Shown here: piece after piece, positions 52,603 through 61,819 of the stretch
Numbering within the stretch: the first letter of the stretch is position 1
How the letters are laid out: each line of letters begins with the position of its first letter
NCBI GenBank assembly: GCA_965250265.1
Contig: CBDFNO010000013.1
Location: 1-64,000, forward strand
Source of the DNA: PRS1 sp965250265
Lineage (GTDB): Bacteria > Bacteroidota > Bacteroidia > Flavobacteriales > Flavobacteriaceae
Reading direction: 5' to 3'
DNA length: 64,000 bases
Made by a program: the position numbers and the translations under genes
Notes under the pieces: model-generated
The model's database searches: none
What the model was told of the DNA's origin: nothing
What the model saw: only the letters and a program-made list of their open reading frames with translations

Positions 52603-53700
52603 CTATTCTAATTTTAAATCTTCTAAATCATTCCAATGTAGTTTTTGCAATATGGTTCCTTTATTAAGTTCTAAAATTCCAGGATTAGAACGCACAATAG
52701 TTTTTAATGCTGTTTCATCGCAAAAGTAAAAATTAAAATCAAGTCCATTTTGTTTAGACATTTGTAGTTGCTCTTCTGGTCCTGAAGCTGTAAGGCCAAT
52801 TACCTTATATCCTTTTTTTACAGCTAAACCAGCAACACTTTTGAGTTTGTTTAAACCATCAGCTTCTGCTTTTGCTAAATTATAAGAAATAAATACTATT
52901 AGTTTTTCTTCATTCAAAAGCTCTTCGGTATAATCTTCACCTTCTCTTTCCATAGAAAAATCGTGTATTGGAGCTTCGTAGCCTTCTTCAATAGTTTCAG
53001 TTTCCACACCAACATATTCCCCTTCAATACTTGGATAACTTCCACTTGTTGTAAAAATTTTCTCTTCACCATCCACTTTAAATTTCCAGTGATAATCTAT
53101 AACAGCTTTAGGAGCATCATCTGGAATTGTCATGTTCTGAGTAATATTATCACCTATTTTATACGGTCTAAAATCTTTTACAGGAAGATGCATTAATACA
53201 TGGTATACAAAACCAAAACAAAAAATAAAACTAAATAAAGACACAATAGTTAAGCTTAATTTACCAAAAATGGGCTTAATATATTTAACACCAAAAAACA
53301 AAGGAATAATGAGAGCCAACAAAATAATGTCTTTAGTAAACGATTCCCAAGGTGTTAGCTTTATAGCATCACCAAAACAACCACAATCGGTTACTTTATT
53401 GTAATATGCCGAATAAAAAGTTAGAAAGGTAAAGAAAACTATCATTCCTAATAAGCTCCAAACTGTAAACTTTGGTTTGTAACCAATGAGTAAAAACACG
53501 CCTAAAAGCACTTCAAAAATTACTACAAATATTGCTATTACAAGTGCGTAAGGTTCTAAAAAAGGAATATCTAAAACAGTGACACTAAAATATTCTTCGA
53601 GTTTAAACGAAAAACCAATTGGGTCGTTTAATTTTATAAGTCCAGAGAATATAAATAATACTCCGACAAATATTCTTGAGATTGCTACAATTATTTTCAT
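52603..53700 (-). CDS. DoxX/MauE-like membrane protein (BT_3928 family)
   Basis: 365 residues. Four or five membrane helices at the N-terminus (ISRIFVGVLFIFSGLIKLND is the DoxX/MauE opening) include CGCFGDAIKLTPWESF, with the Cys pair typical of the family. The C-terminal ~200 residues are periplasmic with thioredoxin-like content. The family sits next to thioredoxin-like genes in Bacteroidota. Likely electron supply to periplasmic thiols. Confidence 0.85.
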   Translation of the reverse strand: MKIIVAISRIFVGVLFIFSGLIKLNDPIGFSFKLEEYFSVTVLDIPFLEPYALVIAIFVVIFEVLLGVFLLIGYKPKFTVWSLLGMIVFFTFLTFYSAYYNKVTDCGCFGDAIKLTPWESFTKDIILLALIIPLFFGVKYIKPIFGKLSLTIVSLFSFIFCFGFVYHVLMHLPVKDFRPYKIGDNITQNMTIPDDAPKAVIDYHWKFKVDGEEKIFTTSGSYPSIEGEYVGVETETIEEGYEAPIHDFSMEREGEDYTEELLNEEKLIVFISYNLAKAEADGLNKLKSVAGLAVKKGYKVIGLTASGPEEQLQMSKQNGLDFNFYFCDETALKTIVRSNPGILELNKGTILQKLHWNDLEDLKLE

Positions 53701-53701
53701 A

Positions 53702-54238
53702 TTAGTTATTTATAAGTATTAAAGCAAAAACTGCATAATTAATCATGTCCTGATAATTGGCATCAATTCCTTCGCTTACTATAGTTTTTCCTGCATTATC
53801 TTCAATTTGTTTTACTCTCAATAATTTTTGTAAAATTAAATCGGTAAGTGAACTAACTCTCATATCTCGCCATGCCTCACCATAATCATGATTTTTATCT
53901 TGCATTAATTGTTTGGCAACTTCAACTTTTTCATTATATAATGCTGTTGCTCCTTCAACAGATAAATCTGGTTGTTCTACGACACCTTTATCTAATTGAA
54001 TTAATGCCATTATACAATAATTAATGATACCAATAAATTCACTTACTTCATCTTCATCAACCTTTCTCACATCATTTTGTTGCAAACCTCTAATACGTTG
54101 TGCTTTAATAAAAATCTGATCAGTTAAAGAAGGCAACCGAAGGATTCTCCATGCACTTCCGTAATCTTTCATTTTCTTATTAAACAAGTCTCTACACGAA
54201 GAGATTACGTCATCATATTGTTTTGATGTATTTTGCAT
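53702..54238 (-). CDS. DUF1599 protein
   Basis: 178 residues formed by two similar halves: DLFNKKMKDYGSAWRILRLPS and VAKQLMQDKNHDYGEAWRDM, the internal duplication that defines DUF1599. It has a nucleotide-pyrophosphohydrolase-like helical look. Function unknown. Conserved in Bacteroidota, next to the DoxX-like gene. Confidence 0.92.
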   Translation of the reverse strand: MQNTSKQYDDVISSCRDLFNKKMKDYGSAWRILRLPSLTDQIFIKAQRIRGLQQNDVRKVDEDEVSEFIGIINYCIMALIQLDKGVVEQPDLSVEGATALYNEKVEVAKQLMQDKNHDYGEAWRDMRVSSLTDLILQKLLRVKQIEDNAGKTIVSEGIDANYQDMINYAVFALILINN

Positions 54239-54428
54239 AAAGTAATTTGAATTTTGCGTAAATTTCGCTTAAAATTTTTAACTATTCAAAGTAAATGGTT
54301 TAAAGTTTATTCTTTAACTATTTTTGCTACGATATCAATTGTTATTTGGAAACGAATGTTTTAAGATTCAGCTTTTTAAAATTTTAGAATTAAGTTATTA
54401 ATTAATAAGATTCCTGCCTAAGCAGGAA

Positions 54429-55283
54429 ATGAATATGACAATAAGTTGCAAAGGGAAACTCATTGATTTATCATCGCCAAAAGTGATGGGGATTTTAAAT
54501 ATTACTCCTGATTCCTTTTATGATGGTGGACTGTATAATGATGATAAAGCTATTCTTAATCAAGTAGAAAGAATGCTTAATGAAGGTGCAACTTTTATTG
54601 ATGTTGGCGCTTATAGTTCTCGCCCAAATGCAAACCATATTAGTGAAGATGAAGAGTTAAAACGTATCATCCCTATTGTTGAATTAGTTTTAAAACAATT
54701 TCCAGAATCTCTATTATCGATTGATACCTTTAATAGTAATGTTGCTAAACAATGTATTGAAACTGGAGCATGCTTGATTAACGATATTTCTGCAGGAAAG
54801 CTAGATACTAATATGATGTCTATAATTGCAGATTTAAATGTTCCTTATATTATGATGCATCTAAAAGGAACGCCACAAACTATGCAACAACACATTAACT
54901 ATGATGATTTGTTGAAAGACATGTTGTTTTATTTTTCTGAAAGAATTGCTGAAGCAAGAAATCTTGGCATTGTAGATTTAATAATTGATCCTGGGTTTGG
55001 CTTCGCTAAAACTTTAGAACAAAATTTTGAATTATTAAACAAATTAGAGCTTCTCAAAATGATTGAGCTACCAATTTTAGTTGGGCTTTCAAGAAAATCT
55101 ATGATTTATAAAACATTAGAAAATTCTGCAATGGAAGCTCTTAACGGAACCACAGCATTAAATACAATCGCATTACAAAACGGAGCGAATATTTTACGTG
55201 TTCATGATGTAAAAGAAGCTGTAGAATGTATTAAACTAACTAATCAATTAGACACCTCTAGTGATGAGTTTATCTATAATTAG
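54429..55283 (+). CDS. folP: dihydropteroate synthase
   Basis: 284 residues. It has VMGILNITPDSFYDGG (pterin/sulfonamide site), DVGAYSSRPN, NDISAG, MHLKGTPQTMQ, DPGFGFAKT and VGLSRKS in order. Condenses pABA with dihydropterin pyrophosphate in folate synthesis. It lies 35 bp before cdaA on the same strand. The 190-bp gap before it shows no gene. Confidence 0.97.
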   Translation: MNMTISCKGKLIDLSSPKVMGILNITPDSFYDGGLYNDDKAILNQVERMLNEGATFIDVGAYSSRPNANHISEDEELKRIIPIVELVLKQFPESLLSIDTFNSNVAKQCIETGACLINDISAGKLDTNMMSIIADLNVPYIMMHLKGTPQTMQQHINYDDLLKDMLFYFSERIAEARNLGIVDLIIDPGFGFAKTLEQNFELLNKLELLKMIELPILVGLSRKSMIYKTLENSAMEALNGTTALNTIALQNGANILRVHDVKEAVECIKLTNQLDTSSDEFIYN

Positions 55284-55318
55284 CTTTATTTTATTAAATT
55301 TACCAAAACACCTTTCTA

Positions 55319-56101
55319 TTGGAATTACTTGAAACCTTTAAATTTAATGTTGTAGATATCATAGATATTGTTCTTGTAGCATTTTTAATGTATTATATGT
55401 ACAAGCTCGTAAAAGGAACTGTTGCTATAAATATTTTTATAGGTATAGTAATGATTTACCTTATTTGGAAACTGACCCAAGCCTTACAAATGCAACTTTT
55501 AAGTAATATTCTTGGCGGTTTTATTAGTGTTGGTATGTTTGCCCTAATTGTAGTGTTTCAACAAGAAATACGTAAGTTTTTATTAATGCTTGGCTCCACT
55601 AACATTGGTAATAGGAAGAAATTATTTAAGCAACTCAAATTTTTACAAACTGATGTTGTTCCAGAAATATTTACCGACGATATTATTGCTGCTTGCATTA
55701 AAATGGGAAGCACAAAAACTGGTGCGCTAATTGTTTTGGAGCGGAACAATAATCTTGATTTTTTAGTAATTACTGGTGATGAAATGAATATTACAGTAAC
55801 TCAACCAATAATAGAAAGCATCTTTTTTAAAAACAGTCCTTTACACGATGGAGCAGTTATAATTGCTGATAATACTATAAAAGCAACACGAGTAATTTTA
55901 CCAGTAAATAACGAAAAAAACATACCTCAACGTTTTGGATTACGCCACAGAGCTGCTATTGGAATTACCGAAAAAACTGATGCTCTCGCTTTAGTAGTAT
56001 CGGAAGAAACTGGACAAATTTCTTATGTTAAAGATGGTGAATTTGTGATGTTTAAAAATGCTTCAGAACTTACCGAAATGTTAAAAAATGATTTAAGCTA
56101 A
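55319..56101 (+). CDS. cdaA: diadenylate cyclase
   Basis: 260 residues from a TTG start. Three N-terminal membrane helices (12-90) precede a DisA_N domain with catalytic DGA (177-179) and RHR (209-211). Makes c-di-AMP, a signal for osmotic and cell-wall control. The pairing with folP is common in Bacteroidota. Confidence 0.95.
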   Translation: MELLETFKFNVVDIIDIVLVAFLMYYMYKLVKGTVAINIFIGIVMIYLIWKLTQALQMQLLSNILGGFISVGMFALIVVFQQEIRKFLLMLGSTNIGNRKKLFKQLKFLQTDVVPEIFTDDIIAACIKMGSTKTGALIVLERNNNLDFLVITGDEMNITVTQPIIESIFFKNSPLHDGAVIIADNTIKATRVILPVNNEKNIPQRFGLRHRAAIGITEKTDALALVVSEETGQISYVKDGEFVMFKNASELTEMLKNDLS

Positions 56102-56127
56102 ATCATTTTATTTTTATCTTTTATCCT

Positions 56128-56643
56128 TTAAGTCCAAACAAAATATTCAATTTTAGTAATAATGTTTGTCTCTTGATCAAACTCAATAATTATAGGACAA
56201 CAATCAGAATGACCAAGTGTAAATATAATTGAAAACAAACCAGTAAGCCCTTCGTTAAAAATTAAATCATTACCTAAAACACTAATATTATCCCCAACAT
56301 TTGCAGTTATACCATTTACAGTTATGGAATCTGTTCCAAATTGAGCAATAGTAGGAGTATAGATAGAAGATAACTCTGTAAAATGAACATAAAAATTGTC
56401 AGAAAATGTAAATATTCTCCAGTGTTCACCAATTTCTTGACCTCCTTCTTCTAATGTATAAGATGATCCAAAAAGCGCTTCCATTTGTTGTATGTTTCCT
56501 TGTGTACCTTCAATTGCAGTTTTAAGTACACCATGTACTTTGATATTATTATATTGATCCGCAGTAAGCTCATTGTCTGCAACTTGAGCTTGAATATTAT
56601 TAATGAATATTAACGTTATTATAAATTTTAATATAGTTTTCAT
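56128..56643 (-). CDS. hypothetical exported protein
   Basis: 171 residues with a signal peptide (FIITLIFINNIQAQ). Short strands (GVLKTAIEGTQGNIQQMEAL, EHWRIFTFSDNFYVHFTEL) and an end with two Cys (GHSDCCPIIIEFDQ) resemble small immunity- or inhibitor-like periplasmic proteins, but no family is recognised. It is 12 bp downstream of the M23 lipoprotein, so probably co-transcribed. Confidence 0.55.
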   Translation of the reverse strand: MKTILKFIITLIFINNIQAQVADNELTADQYNNIKVHGVLKTAIEGTQGNIQQMEALFGSSYTLEEGGQEIGEHWRIFTFSDNFYVHFTELSSIYTPTIAQFGTDSITVNGITANVGDNISVLGNDLIFNEGLTGLFSIIFTLGHSDCCPIIIEFDQETNIITKIEYFVWT

Positions 56644-56655
56644 TTTTTTTATGAT

Positions 56656-57915
56656 TTAATTACAATTTGTATTTTCTGTTATATTACCATTATCATCTAT
56701 AACTGTACCAAGATAACCTCTTGGGTCGATAGGGATTCCATTGGCATCTTTCATTTTTATATGCACATGTGATACTGCTTTCTTTTTTACAATGGCACCT
56801 AATAAATTTCCTGAAACTCCTTGATAACCTATGATATCACCTGCTTGTACAGTACCAGTGGCTCTATTTTCATCTTGTAAATGAAAATACTGAATTGAAA
56901 TAGACTGTCCATTTATTACTGATTGAATAAATACAAGATTTCCAGCATCACTAAATTCATGTGTGCTTGCAGTTCCTCCATACATAGCATAAATAGGGTC
57001 ACCATAATTACTAACTAAATCTAATCCCTCATGCTTTTTATTTTTCGGAGTTGTACAATCATTTCCACCAGTTCTTGGACATCCTCCAGAACTCTCATTA
57101 CCAAATAATCCTCCTTCTATTCCAGAAATTGTTTGAGGGGCTACTTCAAGATTAGGAACGGGATCATTAGGACAAGGGTTTTGAGTTTGTGAATTATCAT
57201 AATAATTTGCATATGCCGTTCCCAAAGAGGAATAATTATTAGTAGACCTCACAAATTGATAGGTCATCATCGTATTTGTAGTATTTCCATAATTAATATA
57301 AGCCCAATTTGGAATAGTTGTACCATTAGTTATATATACCTCATCTAAATCTATGCCACAAGTAATTCCCCAACAAATTCCATCTCCATCATCGCCAGAA
57401 CTTGAGTCTGTTGAAGAATAATTATTAAGATCTACCTCGCCTAATATCTCTCCATTACTAAAATCAAAAACATTATAAACGACACCTTCCAAGTCTGTAA
57501 TTACAACAAGCTCTGAAGTTGAGGTCTCATCACTAATTACATTATATAAAACTGTTTGTTCTGTACCTTCAATTTCTATTCGCATTATTATACTTTCCAT
57601 ATCTTCGTAAGCTATAGTACCATCGGGATTAGTAATTTTAGTATCTGTTAAAGTAATTTTAGCATCGGTATTGGTTATTTCCTCTTGGCGTGTAGATTCA
57701 TCGTCAACATCTAATAACAATTCTTCTCTGGCGAAAGAGTTGGTTTCTATAGTCTTTAAAAAATTAAGGGTTTGTTTAATAGGTATTGTTGCTAATCTAG
57801 GAATGTATTGGCTCTCAACTTCTAATTGATTTGAGTTAATAATCTCTTCTTTTTGACAGTTAATTAAGGTAATCGTTAACACAAAGAATAGTATTCTTGT
57901 TAAATAGTTTTTCAT
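56656..57915 (-). CDS. M23-family peptidase lipoprotein
   Basis: 419 residues. The lipobox INC is at ~20. The C-terminal LytM/M23 domain has HEGLD (H295, D299) and HVH (H383, H385), the complete zinc set. The 280-residue N-terminal part is beta-rich, Ser/Asp-rich and unique, with Cys residues (ICWGITCG). Likely cuts peptidoglycan peptides or secreted peptides. Upstream of the small exported protein. Confidence 0.85.
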   Translation of the reverse strand: MKNYLTRILFFVLTITLINCQKEEIINSNQLEVESQYIPRLATIPIKQTLNFLKTIETNSFAREELLLDVDDESTRQEEITNTDAKITLTDTKITNPDGTIAYEDMESIIMRIEIEGTEQTVLYNVISDETSTSELVVITDLEGVVYNVFDFSNGEILGEVDLNNYSSTDSSSGDDGDGICWGITCGIDLDEVYITNGTTIPNWAYINYGNTTNTMMTYQFVRSTNNYSSLGTAYANYYDNSQTQNPCPNDPVPNLEVAPQTISGIEGGLFGNESSGGCPRTGGNDCTTPKNKKHEGLDLVSNYGDPIYAMYGGTASTHEFSDAGNLVFIQSVINGQSISIQYFHLQDENRATGTVQAGDIIGYQGVSGNLLGAIVKKKAVSHVHIKMKDANGIPIDPRGYLGTVIDDNGNITENTNCN

Positions 57916-58049
57916 ATTAAAATATGTTAGATGGTTATTTGTAATAATAATCTTTCAAAATTAATAAAATTGAATATAAAATAGTTACGATAAAACCACA
58001 TATTTTATGTAGTATAATTCTTATATTATTATAATTTTGAATTTAAAGT

Positions 58050-59816
58050 TTAAGCCATTTCTTCTTGCATAAATTGAACTTCGTATAAGTTTTTGTAATA
58101 ACCATCTTCTTTTTTAAGAAGTACTTCATGTGTTCCTTGTTCCACAATTTGTCCAGAATCCATTACTATAATATTATCTGCTTTTTTTATGGTTGCTAAA
58201 CGATGTGCTATAACAATAGAGGTTCTTCCTTTGGTAATTTTATCTGTAGCGTCTTGTATTAATTGTTCAGAATATGAATCGACAGACGATGTTGCTTCAT
58301 CTAAAATTAAAATACTTGGGTTAGTAACATAAGCTCTTAGAAATGCGATAAGTTGTCGTTGACCTGAAGATAGCATAACTCCTCGCTCTTTCACATTATA
58401 ATGATAGTCATTTGGCAAACTCATAATAAAATCGTGGATGCCAATTTGCTTTGCTGCTAGATGTACTTGAGCTTCAGAAATATCAGGATTCTTAAGTGTT
58501 ATATTATTTAAAATAGTATCTGCAAACAAAAATACATCTTGTAAAACCACAGCAATTTGACCACGAAGTGAATTAAGTGTAACATGATTAATGTTAATAT
58601 CGTCTATCAAGATTTCACCAGAATTTATATCGTAAAAGCGATTCAATAAATTAATGATTGTAGATTTACCTGCTCCAGTTGCTCCAACAATAGCAACAGT
58701 TGTACCTGCTTTTACATTAAATGAAACACCTTTTAAAACTTCTTCACCTTTTAAATAAGAAAATCGAACATTATCAAACCTAATATCTCCATTAAAATAG
58801 GAAATTATTTGTTGACCTGAATCTTCAATATTAGAGGTCGTATCTAAAACTTTAAAAACGCGGTCTGCAGCTACCATTCCCATTTGTAAAGTATTAAACT
58901 TATTTGCAATTTGATATAATGGTCTAAACATCATGGGAATCATCATCACAAAAGCAGTTAAATCTCCCAAAGTTGCTGTTTGGTCTAACACAGTATTAAG
59001 ACCTCCATACCAAACCACCAAACCTAATGTCAATGATGATAATACTTCTGCAATTGGAAAGAAAATTGAATTATACCAAACGGTTTTTAGCCATCCTTTT
59101 TTATGTCTTTCGTTTATAGTTTTAAAGTTCTCTAATTCGGTTTTTTCACGTGTGAATAACTGAAGTATTTTCATTCCTGTAACACGTTCTTGTACAAACG
59201 AATTTAAATTAGATACTTCATTACGTACTTCTTCAAAAGCTTTTTTCATATACTTCTGAAATATTTTAGTCGCAAAAAGAACAACAGGAAGTGTTAAAAA
59301 TACAATGATGCTTAAGCGCCAATTCATATAAACCATAACAACACCAACAATTGTCATCTTTAAAATATCGGCAAAAATCATGAATAACCCTTGTCCAAAA
59401 ATGTCTGCTATACGTTCCATATCTGTTACAGCTCTGGTTATAAGAACTCCAACCGATGAATTGTCGTAATACTTCATTTTAAAGCCAAGAATATGCTTAA
59501 ATAATTTAACTCTAATATCTCTTACAACCGACTGACCTAACCATGTTGCATAATAAATAAATATTAATTGTGTTGTCACTTCTAAAATAAGCAACACAAG
59601 CATAGCGATAATGTAAATTAAAAACCCTTCAGCTACTTGAGTAGCAATATTATTATCGATTGCTTGTTGTAAAACCAAAGGTCTTAACGCTCCAAAAACA
59701 GCAAGACCAATAACTGCTAAAAGTGTACCATAAAACACCCAACGATACGGATTTATAAATTTGAGTAATCGTTTAAAAAGGCTTAAGTCAAATATGTTTT
59801 CTTTTGCTTTAGACAT
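58050..59816 (-). CDS. ABC exporter, fused permease and ATPase
   Basis: 588 residues. Six membrane helices are in the first ~320, then Walker A GATGAGKST, ABC signature LSSGQRQLIA, Walker B ILILDEATSS and the H-loop IVIAHRL. Type IV (MsbA/multidrug-like) half-transporter forming a homodimer. Substrate unknown, probably lipid or drug. The stop of truA is 1 bp before its start, so the two share an operon. Confidence 0.95.
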   Translation of the reverse strand: MSKAKENIFDLSLFKRLLKFINPYRWVFYGTLLAVIGLAVFGALRPLVLQQAIDNNIATQVAEGFLIYIIAMLVLLILEVTTQLIFIYYATWLGQSVVRDIRVKLFKHILGFKMKYYDNSSVGVLITRAVTDMERIADIFGQGLFMIFADILKMTIVGVVMVYMNWRLSIIVFLTLPVVLFATKIFQKYMKKAFEEVRNEVSNLNSFVQERVTGMKILQLFTREKTELENFKTINERHKKGWLKTVWYNSIFFPIAEVLSSLTLGLVVWYGGLNTVLDQTATLGDLTAFVMMIPMMFRPLYQIANKFNTLQMGMVAADRVFKVLDTTSNIEDSGQQIISYFNGDIRFDNVRFSYLKGEEVLKGVSFNVKAGTTVAIVGATGAGKSTIINLLNRFYDINSGEILIDDININHVTLNSLRGQIAVVLQDVFLFADTILNNITLKNPDISEAQVHLAAKQIGIHDFIMSLPNDYHYNVKERGVMLSSGQRQLIAFLRAYVTNPSILILDEATSSVDSYSEQLIQDATDKITKGRTSIVIAHRLATIKKADNIIVMDSGQIVEQGTHEVLLKKEDGYYKNLYEVQFMQEEMA

Positions 59817-60560
59817 TTATATTTTTATGCTTTTAGAATATTCAATTTTGTTTAAATATAATGCATGTCCAGGAACTGAAGCTCCAGCTTGTGATCTGTC
59901 TTTAGATTTAATAATATCGTGTAAATAATCTACCTCTATTTTACTCGTTCCAATATTAATCATAGTTCCAACAATAGCTCTAACCATATTACGTAAAAAA
60001 CGATCTGCTTTAATTTTAAACACTAATTCATCATCTTCAAAAACCCATTTTGCTTTCTTTATATTACAATTATAAGTTTTTACATCAGTATTACTTCTGG
60101 AAAAACATTTGAAATTTTCATATTCAAATAGAATTTTTGCTGCATCATTCATCTTATTTACATCAAGTTCTTGTTTTAAATAATAAGAATCATTAAAAGA
60201 AAACACCTTTTTATGTAATGAAATTCTGTAAATATACTCTCTACTTATTGCATCAAAACGTGCATGTGCTTCATCAATAACCTTAAAAATATTATGAACG
60301 GCAATATCTTTAGGTAAAAATGAATTCAATTTATACTTTAATTTATCTAATAAAAATTCAATTGTTGTATCAAAATGTGCAAACATTTGTTTTGCATGAA
60401 CACCTGTATCTGTACGTCCAGCTCCAATAATAACGATCTTTTCTTTTAACAATGCTGATAAAGCATCTTCTAAAACCTCTTGTACAGAAATGGCATTTGG
60501 CTGATTTTGCCATCCATGATATGCTTTTCCGTTATATGATAATTCAATAAAATATCTCAA
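59817..60560 (-). CDS. truA: tRNA pseudouridine(38-40) synthase
   Basis: 247 residues. It opens RYFIELSYNGKAYHGWQNQP, has the catalytic Asp in GAGRTDTGVHAKQ, and FLRNMVRAIVGTM near the end. Modifies the anticodon stem of tRNAs. It is immediately upstream of the ABC exporter. Confidence 0.96.
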   Translation of the reverse strand: MRYFIELSYNGKAYHGWQNQPNAISVQEVLEDALSALLKEKIVIIGAGRTDTGVHAKQMFAHFDTTIEFLLDKLKYKLNSFLPKDIAVHNIFKVIDEAHARFDAISREYIYRISLHKKVFSFNDSYYLKQELDVNKMNDAAKILFEYENFKCFSRSNTDVKTYNCNIKKAKWVFEDDELVFKIKADRFLRNMVRAIVGTMINIGTSKIEVDYLHDIIKSKDRSQAGASVPGHALYLNKIEYSKSIKI

Positions 60561-60635
60561 ATGAAACCTTTACTTTTGTTTTTGAAAAAACAAAGATAAA
60601 GAGATTCTACGGTTTCAACTCACAATTTTTTCCTA

Positions 60636-61127
60636 ATGAAAAAAATTCTTCTTCTTTCCGATACGCATAGTTATATTGGAAATGATATACTAAAATATGT
60701 AAAACAAGTTGATGAAGTTTGGCATGCAGGAGATATTGGTGATTTAAAAGTTACTGACGCTATTAATATGTTAAAGCCACTTCGTGCAGTACATGGTAAT
60801 ATTGACGATTCAAAAATTAGAGTGGAATTTCCTGAGCACAATAGATTTAATTGTGAAGAAGTTAGTGTGTGGATTACACACATTGGAGGTTATCCCAATA
60901 GATATGATATAAGAGTAAGAGAAATGATTAATCAAAAACCCCCTGATCTTTTTATTTCAGGTCATTCACATATTTTAAAAGTGATGTCTGACAAAAAACT
61001 AAATCTCTTACATATGAATCCTGGTGCTATTGGGAAACATGGTTTGCATAAAGTGAGAACAATGCTTCGTTTTGAAATTGATGGGAAAAAAATACAAAAG
61101 CTTGAAGTTATAGAATTTCAACGTTAG
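60636..61127 (+). CDS. YfcE/MJ0936-type metallophosphoesterase
   Basis: 163 residues with the full calcineurin-like set: LSDTHS (residues 7-12), HAGDIGD, VHGNID, and SGHSH near 109. A small cytosolic phosphodiesterase family with broad in vitro activity. Divergent from truA. Confidence 0.92.
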   Translation: MKKILLLSDTHSYIGNDILKYVKQVDEVWHAGDIGDLKVTDAINMLKPLRAVHGNIDDSKIRVEFPEHNRFNCEEVSVWITHIGGYPNRYDIRVREMINQKPPDLFISGHSHILKVMSDKKLNLLHMNPGAIGKHGLHKVRTMLRFEIDGKKIQKLEVIEFQR

Positions 61128-61135
61128 TTAAAAAA

Positions 61136-61165
61136 GAAAACCCAAAGCATTCGCTTTGGGTTTTC
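61136..61165. terminator. bidirectional terminator between the phosphoesterase and DUF4293 genes
   Basis: Perfect 13-bp stem GAAAACCCAAAGC / GCTTTGGGTTTTC with loop ATTC, serving two convergent genes. Confidence 0.88.
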
Positions 61166-61193
61166 TCGCACTAATACTACTAAGATGATAGGT

Positions 61194-61604
61194 TTATCTT
61201 AACCGATCTACAGATTTTACAAGATCTTCATCCTTTTTTATGGCTTTATTAGCTAAAACCAAAAATACGATAGAAAAAATAGGAAGAAGAATCCCAATAC
61301 CTTTCTCAGAAATATCTATTTCTCCAGATAAATTTAGTGATCGATACACAAATAATCCTAGTAAAATAAAGTTTAATATGATGTTAAGACGTCCCAACAC
61401 AAATTGTGTCTGCCTGTTTTTATACTTAAATATTGAAATTAATGCTAAAACTGAGGAGCCCAAAAATAACCCTAAATATAATAGCTCTTCTTTAGCATAA
61501 AACTGAGTCTCATTAATAGTACTCCATAAGTGAAACACAAAAATCAACCCTCCAGATATACCAGCTGAAATAAGTAAGTATATAGTTTGTATTCGTTGCA
61601 GCAT
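61194..61604 (-). CDS. DUF4293 membrane protein
   Basis: 136 residues with four membrane helices, opening MLQRIQTIYLLISAGISG, the DUF4293 signature found in Bacteroidota next to rho. Function unknown. Confidence 0.9.
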   Translation of the reverse strand: MLQRIQTIYLLISAGISGGLIFVFHLWSTINETQFYAKEELLYLGLFLGSSVLALISIFKYKNRQTQFVLGRLNIILNFILLGLFVYRSLNLSGEIDISEKGIGILLPIFSIVFLVLANKAIKKDEDLVKSVDRLR

Positions 61605-61819
61605 TGTTTTTATTGAAAAGCAAAAATAATAGTTTCTTTTTTATTACATATATAATTATTAAAAATAAAGTTGTATTATTGCACTATAATTGTACAACAC
61701 CCTAACGTTGTGCATTATAAAATCTTCAAAAAAAGCATAATTCAATTTTTCCCTAGTATTCCTTAAAGAAGACACTGAAAAATTTAATATAGCATTTAAA
61801 CTAATTATTCAATTCAACA

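Noticed and set aside
61694..61720. Hairpin TGTACAAC/GTTGTGCA upstream of rho as a regulatory leader or attC-like site
   Set aside because: An 8-bp stem with one wobble and no second supporting element. Kept out of the feature list.
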